From: Syntrophaceae bacterium PtaB.Bin038
GTDB lineage: Bacteria > Desulfobacterota > Syntrophia > Syntrophales > UBA2192
Reading direction: 5' to 3'
Assembly (NCBI GenBank): GCA_002067855.1
Contig: MVQS01000098.1
Span: 1 to 9,460, forward strand
Length of the DNA: 9,460 nt
The notes beneath the pieces were generated by a model. The model searched no databases. It saw only the letters and a list, made by a program, of their open reading frames with translations, and was not told the DNA's origin. Shown one piece after another: positions 6,475-9,460 of the stretch. The first letter of the stretch is position 1; each line of letters opens with the position of its first letter. Made by a program: the position numbers and the translations under genes.

Positions 6475-7419
6475 TCAGGCCGCCCCGAGATGTGGTTTCA
6501 AGAGCTCCCGGGCCCTCTCGATATCTCTTTCGATCTGCCGGACCAGTTCCTTAGGACTTTCGAACTTCACCTCGTCGCGGATGCGGTCGATGAAGAACAC
6601 CTCGATCGGCTTTCCGTAGAGCTCCTCCCGCGGGAAATCCAGCAGGTGCACCTCCACGGTCAGCCGGTTGTCGCCGAAGGTGGGGCTGTAACCGATGTTC
6701 AGCACGCCGGGATGCCGCCTGCCCTCCATCCGGGCCGTGACGGCGTAGACCCCCTGGGCCGGGATGAGTTCCTTCTCCGAGGCGATGTTGGCCGTGGGGA
6801 CCCCGATCTCGGAGCCCCGCCGGTACCCCTTCACGACGGTGCCGCTGAGGTTGTACGGCCGGCCCAGAAGCTTCATGGCCCTGCGCACGTCCCCCTCCAG
6901 GAGGGCGTGTCGGACGCTGGTGCTGCTGACCAGCACGCCTTCGACCTGCACCCCCTCGATGGCCTCCACGTCGAACCCCAGCTCCTTCCCCATGCTGCGC
7001 AGGAAGCTCTCGTTGCCCGTCTTGCGGTTGCCGAAGGCCGTGTCGTGACCGATCAGGAGCTTGACGAGTCGGAGCCTCTCCCACAGGATCTCCCGGACGA
7101 ACACGTCGGCCGTGGTCCGGGCGAACTCCGGGGTGAACTCGATGAGGATGACGGCGTCGATCCCGAGGCCCCCGATCAGCTTCAGCTTTTCCTCGAGCGT
7201 CGTCAGGAGGTAGAAGGGCCTGCGCTCGGGGTGCAGCACCTTCTGGGGATGGGGCTCGAAGGTGAGGACCACGCCGCTGCACTTCCTCCGGGCGGCCTCT
7301 GCTGCAACCTCCCGCAGGAGCCTCTGGTGGGCCAGGTGAATCCCGTCGAAATTGCCGATGGTCACGACGGAACATTCATATCTCGGGGGGATTTGGTCCA
7401 GGCCCCTGATAACATCCAT
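6475..7419 (-). CDS. ribF: Bifunctional riboflavin kinase / FAD synthetase
   Basis: The 314-residue product phosphorylates riboflavin to FMN and adenylylates FMN to FAD. The N-terminal nucleotidyltransferase domain (about 1-185) shows TIGNFDGIHLAHQ (20-32), FEPHP (54-58), IGHDTAFG (123-130) and the SSTSVR motif (165-170). The C-terminal kinase domain (about 188-310) shows RPYNLSGTVVKGYRRG, GVPTAN (206-211), NIGYSPTFG, Glu256 in VEVHLLDF as the likely catalytic base, and LYGKPIEVFFIDRIR. One oddity: the usual HxGH of the adenylyltransferase is HLAH here, with Ala30 in place of Gly; both histidines remain. An in-frame GTG at 7458 would add 13 residues, but the ATG at 7419 gives the family's usual N-terminus (xxVIRGL). 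GGGGAGG lies 11 nt upstream of it, which is slightly far. It is first in a minus-strand unit with the MBL hydrolase. Confidence 0.95.
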   Translation of the reverse strand: MDVIRGLDQIPPRYECSVVTIGNFDGIHLAHQRLLREVAAEAARRKCSGVVLTFEPHPQKVLHPERRPFYLLTTLEEKLKLIGGLGIDAVILIEFTPEFARTTADVFVREILWERLRLVKLLIGHDTAFGNRKTGNESFLRSMGKELGFDVEAIEGVQVEGVLVSSTSVRHALLEGDVRRAMKLLGRPYNLSGTVVKGYRRGSEIGVPTANIASEKELIPAQGVYAVTARMEGRRHPGVLNIGYSPTFGDNRLTVEVHLLDFPREELYGKPIEVFFIDRIRDEVKFESPKELVRQIERDIERARELLKPHLGAA

Positions 7420-7479
7420 GAAGACGCTCGCCTCCCCGATGCGTTGTCGCGGCCGCACCCACGGGCGGACCAGCTCTGT

Positions 7480-7507
7480 ACCATATCACGTAGGCCCTTT
7501 ATATCAA
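7480..7507 (-). promoter_or_regulatory. Promoter of ribF
   Basis: On the minus strand a -35 box TTGATA (7502-7507) is followed after 16 bp by a -10 box TATGGT (7480-7485). The -10 carries the extended motif TG one base upstream (TGATATGGT). The leader to the ribF ATG would be about 55 nt. It is back to back with the tRNA promoter. Confidence 0.55.
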
Positions 7508-7519
7508 GCCTGTTTTTGC

Positions 7520-7547
7520 TTGACAAGATTTCGGGGATCATTATAGA
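7520..7547 (+). promoter_or_regulatory. Promoter of tRNA-Leu
   Basis: A consensus -35 box TTGACA (7520-7525) is separated by 16 bp from a -10 box TATAGA (7542-7547). The start would be near 7554, 15 nt before the mature tRNA. The bases after the -10 (GGCCTCTCG) are GC-rich, as is common at stable-RNA promoters under stringent control. Confidence 0.75.
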
Positions 7548-7568
7548 TTTAGGCCTCTCGAAACGCGT

Positions 7569-7655
7569 GCCGAAGTGGCGGAATTGGTAGACGCGCTAGG
7601 TTCAGGGTCTAGTGGGCGTAGGCCTGTCCGGGTTCAAATCCCGGCTTCGGCACCA
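7569..7655 (+). tRNA. tRNA-Leu(CAG)
   Basis: This 87-nt class II tRNA folds fully. The acceptor stem is GCCGAAG with CTTCGGC. The anticodon stem CTAGG/TCTAG (one G-U pair) closes the loop TTCAGGG, giving anticodon CAG at 7603-7605, which reads CUG leucine codons, the preferred ones in this GC-rich genome. A long variable arm follows, then the T arm CCGGG-TTCAAAT-CCCGG. Discriminator A and CCA (7653-7655) are genomically encoded. The last 28 bases recur at 9166-9193, as expected when a tRNA 3' end is used as an integration site. Confidence 0.97.
7628..7655 (+). repeat. Attachment-site-like repeat, copy 1 (tRNA 3' end)
   Basis: The T arm, acceptor 3' strand and CCA of tRNA-Leu(CAG) are repeated directly at 9166-9193 with one difference (A7638 against G9176). 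Identity begins exactly at the T stem and ends at the CCA. This copy sits in an intact tRNA gene, so function has been kept. Confidence 0.75.
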
Positions 7656-7664
7656 TGAAAATTC

Positions 7665-7699
7665 AAAAGGCGCAATCCAGACCGGGTTGCGCCTTTTTT
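7665..7699 (+). terminator. Rho-independent terminator of tRNA-Leu
   Basis: An 11-bp perfect stem, AAAAGGCGCAA (7665-7675) with TTGCGCCTTTT (7687-7697), encloses an 11-nt loop and runs into a T tract. It begins 9 nt after the tRNA CCA. Confidence 0.9.
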
Positions 7700-7766
7700 A
7701 TTGCCCCTCTCCGATGTCACCCCTCCCGGCACCCTGCCGCACTTTCTTTCACGCCTTCAGAGCCCC
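7700..7766. other. Pyrimidine-rich spacer, possible decayed heptad array
   Basis: Between the tRNA terminator and the AT-rich leader of the ATPase gene there is a C/T-rich stretch. On the minus strand it can be divided into heptads beginning mostly with two or three G or A (GGCGTGA, GGGTGCC, GGGAGGG). The match is much weaker than in elements A-C and no partner arm is visible. Nothing else is seen here. Confidence 0.2.
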
Positions 7767-7799
7767 ACAAAACTGGGATTTACGCGTGGAACAAACAAG

Positions 7800-7834
7800 C
7801 AGTCATTGAGTAATTTTACTCAATGACTGAGTAA
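7800..7834. promoter_or_regulatory. Palindrome with a third half-site upstream of the ATPase gene
   Basis: CAGTCATTGAGTA (7800-7812) is perfectly inverted at 7817-7829; counting an inner A-T pair, the arms are 14 bp around a 2-nt centre. The core half-site TGAGTAA (7807-7813) occurs inverted at 7816-7822 and again directly at 7828-7834, exactly 21 bp from the first, two helical turns. The site lies 33-67 bp before the ATPase ATG in sequence far more AT-rich than the window average. It looks like an operator for a dimeric regulator, though a transcribed hairpin is possible. It is not followed by a T tract, so it is not a standard terminator. Confidence 0.55.
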
Positions 7835-7866
7835 CATTTGTTGATATTAATATTTGCTTATGATAT

Positions 7867-9060
7867 ATGCCACTTATGAAATACGAACGCCCATTGAAAA
7901 CTGTCCTTTTTGAAGCACTTTCGCGACCGACGCCGGTCATTCACGTCCTGATCGGGCCCCGTCAGGTGGGAAAGACCACCATTGCGCGCCAGATCCAAGA
8001 ATCCATCAAGATCCCCACCGTCTATGCGACAGCCGACAGCCCCGTGCCCCTCGATGCCGCCTGGGTTGAGACCTCCTGGCGTCGGGCTGTCGCCGAGGCC
8101 AAGACAACCAACGCCCCGGTACTCCTGATTCTTGATGAACTCCAGAAAGTGCGAGGATGGAGCGAGACCCTCAAGCTGCTCTGGGACAGCCGCGCCCCGG
8201 GCCCCGAAATTCGCGTACTCATTGTCGGCTCGTCTGCCCTGCTGATGCAGGAGGGCCTGACGGAAAGCCTTGCGGGCCGGTTCTTCCTTCACCGCTGCAC
8301 GCACTGGGATTATGCCGAATGCCGCGACGCCTTCGGCTGGAACCTGCAGCAGTGGCTCTATTACGGCGGCTACCCCGGGGCTGCTGCATTCACGGAAAAT
8401 GAGGACGCCTGGAAACGCTACATCGCCGATTCCCTGATCGAGACCGTTGTGGCCCGCGACGTTCTCCAGATGAGCAAGGTTGCCAAGCCTGCCCTGCTGA
8501 GACACCTCTTCGCTCTCGCCGCCACTCTGCCGGCCCAGGCGGTGTCCTACTCCAAGATGCTGGGTCAGCTTCATGACGCCGGCAACACGACCACCCTTGC
8601 CCATTACTTGAAACTGCTCGAATCCGCCTTTCTGGCCAGTGGTCTGGAGATCTTCTCTCGCGGTCGACAGCGCAAAAGGGGCAGCATCCCCAAGCTCATT
8701 CTCTGGAACAATGCCTTGGTCAATGCCCTGTCCACACGGAGCTTCGCGGAATCTACTGAGGATGGGGTGTGGTGGGGAAGGCTCGTGGAGAATGCCGTCG
8801 GCGCCTGCCTGTGCAACAACCTCCACGCGGTTGAATACACCGTGACCTACTGGCGGCAGGGAAATTACGAGGTCGATTTCGTCATCGCCCGGGGAAACGA
8901 TCTCTGGGCCATCGAGGTCAAAAGCGGCAGGGGCGGCAAGACGGAGGGACTAGCCCGCTTTCGGGCACTATACCCCGAGGCACGGGCGCTGATCGTCGGC
9001 GGCCCGGGAATCCCCCTGGAAGAGTTCTTCAGCAGAAACGTCCGTTCATGGCTGGTGTGA
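7867..9060 (+). CDS. AAA-type ATPase with DUF4143 (PD-(D/E)XK-like) C-terminal domain
   Basis: This 397-residue protein belongs to the AAA_14/DUF4143 family, abundant in bacteria and archaea but of unknown function. The N-terminal ATPase domain has Walker A GPRQVGKTT (30-38), Walker B VLLILDE (85-91, with Asp90-Glu91), sensor-1-like VLIVGSSAL, and SLAGRFF then YYGGYPGA, family signatures after the ATPase core. The C-terminal domain carries a nuclease-fold pattern: Glu308 in RLVENAVG, Asp337 in NYEVDFVI, and Glu350-x-Lys352 in AIEVKSG. All these acidic and lysine residues are present, so DNA cleavage is possible but unproven. No ribosome-binding site precedes the ATG at 7867 or the in-frame ATG at 7876, and a TATGAT at 7859-7864 raises the possibility of a nearly leaderless transcript. 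It is the only gene between the two tRNA-derived repeats, so it is probably cargo of an integrated segment. The length is normal for the family, with no frameshift. Confidence 0.88.
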   Translation: MPLMKYERPLKTVLFEALSRPTPVIHVLIGPRQVGKTTIARQIQESIKIPTVYATADSPVPLDAAWVETSWRRAVAEAKTTNAPVLLILDELQKVRGWSETLKLLWDSRAPGPEIRVLIVGSSALLMQEGLTESLAGRFFLHRCTHWDYAECRDAFGWNLQQWLYYGGYPGAAAFTENEDAWKRYIADSLIETVVARDVLQMSKVAKPALLRHLFALAATLPAQAVSYSKMLGQLHDAGNTTTLAHYLKLLESAFLASGLEIFSRGRQRKRGSIPKLILWNNALVNALSTRSFAESTEDGVWWGRLVENAVGACLCNNLHAVEYTVTYWRQGNYEVDFVIARGNDLWAIEVKSGRGGKTEGLARFRALYPEARALIVGGPGIPLEEFFSRNVRSWLV

Positions 9061-9131
9061 ATCGGCTACCAGGGTTAATCGGATTTCAACCGATGGTGCT
9101 TTCACCGAGAGGCATGCTGAAATACAAGACG
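9061..9131. other. Non-coding spacer with two small hairpins
   Basis: ATCGG (9078-9082) pairs with CCGAT (9090-9094), and GGTG (9095-9098) pairs with CACC (9103-9106). No T tract follows, so neither is a clear terminator for the ATPase gene. No reading frame of note is seen. Confidence 0.3.
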
Positions 9132-9167
9132 CGACCCCATTGCCCGGCCCGACCCCATTGCCCGGCC
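9132..9167. repeat. 18-bp tandem direct repeat beside the second attachment-like site
   Basis: CGACCCCATTGCCCGGCC occurs twice without interruption (9132-9149 and 9150-9167). The second copy overlaps the first two bases of the tRNA-derived repeat at 9166. The position next to a putative crossover site suggests a recombinase or accessory-protein arm site, or a slippage duplication. Confidence 0.8.
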
Positions 9168-9193
9168 GGGTTCAAGTCCCGGCTTCGGCACCA
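9166..9193 (+). repeat. Attachment-site-like repeat, copy 2 (partial tRNA-Leu 3' end)
   Basis: Twenty-eight bases match the 3' end of tRNA-Leu(CAG), including CCA, with one mismatch. The sequence before it does not resemble a tRNA, so this is a fragment and not a second gene. It starts 105 bp after the ATPase stop codon and ends 26 bp before the recombinase 3' end. The best reading is a hybrid attachment site left by integration of an element at the tRNA. Confidence 0.75.
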
Positions 9194-9219
9194 GACAACC
9201 AGGTGGGAAACCACTGAAA

Positions 9220-9460
9220 TCAGGGAGTTAGAATTACAGGTTCTAGCTCCCTTTCTTTTTGGGTCCCTTTTGGGTCCCCTTTCGCAGGTGCCTCAACCTT
9301 GTCAGGGGTGCTTTTCTCGGCCGCAGGGTTATAGACCCTCTCCATGAAGGCGCTCCCCTCGTCCCTCTCGTAGTTCTTGATGTAACTGTAATACTTCTCG
9401 TAGATCATCTGCAGCGTCTCGTGCCCCATCATCTTCTGAACCCATCCAGGATGCTCCCCT
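9220..9460 (-). CDS. Tyrosine recombinase (phage-type integrase), C-terminal part
   Basis: About 80 C-terminal residues are visible; the gene continues past the right edge. Read on the minus strand it begins GEHPGWVQKMMGHETLQMIYEKYYSYI, a close match to the end of the catalytic domain of phage and ICE integrases, where 'GxxPxWV--xMGH' carries the last catalytic His. The nucleophile is one of the nearby tyrosines, probably the first Tyr of KYY, ten residues after the His. The Arg-box residues lie outside the window. A charged, poorly conserved tail follows (GSAFMERVYNPAAEKSTPDK and on), and its last residues are encoded inside the stem of a plus-strand terminator. The gene points at the tRNA-derived repeat 26 bp away, the usual position of an integrase at the end of its element. 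A start at the internal ATG at 9432 is unlikely because the conserved domain begins upstream. Confidence 0.88.
   Translation of the reverse strand, partial: GEHPGWVQKMMGHETLQMIYEKYYSYIKNYERDEGSAFMERVYNPAAEKSTPDKVEAPAKGDPKGTQKERELEPVILTP
9223..9260 (+). terminator. Rho-independent terminator at the element edge
   Basis: GGGAGTTAGAA (9223-9233) pairs with TTCTAGCTCCC (9241-9251), 11 bp with one G-U pair, a 7-nt loop, then TTTCTTTTT. It faces rightward and would stop plus-strand transcription entering the integrase region, for example from the ATPase gene. It overlaps the 3' end of the integrase gene on the other strand. Confidence 0.75.
9257..9278. repeat. 11-bp tandem direct repeat in the integrase tail
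   Basis: TTTTGGGTCCC occurs twice in a row (9257-9267 and 9268-9278). It lies in the coding sequence of the integrase's charged tail (KGDPKGTQK on the minus strand). Because 11 bp is not a multiple of three, the two copies are read in different frames. Confidence 0.7.

Noticed and set aside
5522..7590. Two plus-strand frames of about 365 codons opposite the MBL hydrolase and ribF
   Set aside because: Both are antisense to conserved genes, have compositionally biased translations and no motif; the second even runs into the tRNA gene.
7800..7829. Palindrome as a terminator
   Set aside because: No T tract follows, and an efficient terminator already ends the tRNA transcript at 7665-7699.
7858..8826. 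322-codon minus-strand frame opposite the ATPase gene
   Set aside because: The plus-strand frame has complete Walker and nuclease motifs; the antisense frame has none.
9166..9193. Second tRNA gene
   Set aside because: Only the T arm, 3' acceptor strand and CCA are present; the preceding bases are an 18-bp tandem repeat and cannot form the rest of a tRNA.

Overview
This GC-rich window reads as the chromosome of an anaerobic, probably deltaproteobacterial (Desulfobacterota-type) bacterium. That placement is an inference from gene content and style: a split cobalamin-dependent methionine synthase, a DUF3047 protein, GC-biased codon third positions, and intergenic arrays of 7-8 bp units. No marker gene fixes the taxon.

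Positions 1-4650 hold plus-strand genes: a stand-alone methionine synthase activation domain, a MetH lacking that domain (together a two-gene methionine synthase), then pyrE (pyrimidine synthesis) with its own sigma-70-type promoter, and a secreted DUF3047 protein 4 bp behind pyrE. Positions 4713-7419 hold minus-strand genes, transcribed right to left: ribF (FMN/FAD synthesis), an MBL-fold hydrolase 29 bp downstream, and endonuclease V (repair of deaminated purines). RibF and tRNA-Leu are divergent, and each has a recognisable promoter.

The right end (7569-9460) is an integration hot spot. An intact tRNA-Leu(CAG) with terminator is followed by an AT-rich leader containing a near-perfect 30-bp palindrome, and by one AAA/DUF4143 ATPase gene. 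Then come a twice-repeated 18-bp unit and a 28-bp copy (27/28) of the tRNA 3' end. Beyond that lies the 3' end of a tyrosine recombinase gene whose body is outside the window. The simplest reading is a 1.5-kb cargo segment bounded by two attachment-like sites, next to a second, integrase-encoding element.

The least expected feature is in the spacers. Three intergenic gaps, and part of the left edge, are built from degenerate heptads (octads in one case), purine-rich on the left arm and pyrimidine-rich on the right, so that each gap is an inverted pair of arrays. The unit sequence differs between gaps but matches between the two arms of one gap. The arrays touch or run into gene ends (metH, the DUF3047 gene, endonuclease V), and one supplies the -35 box of the pyrE promoter. 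No stretch over 300 bases lacks a gene.
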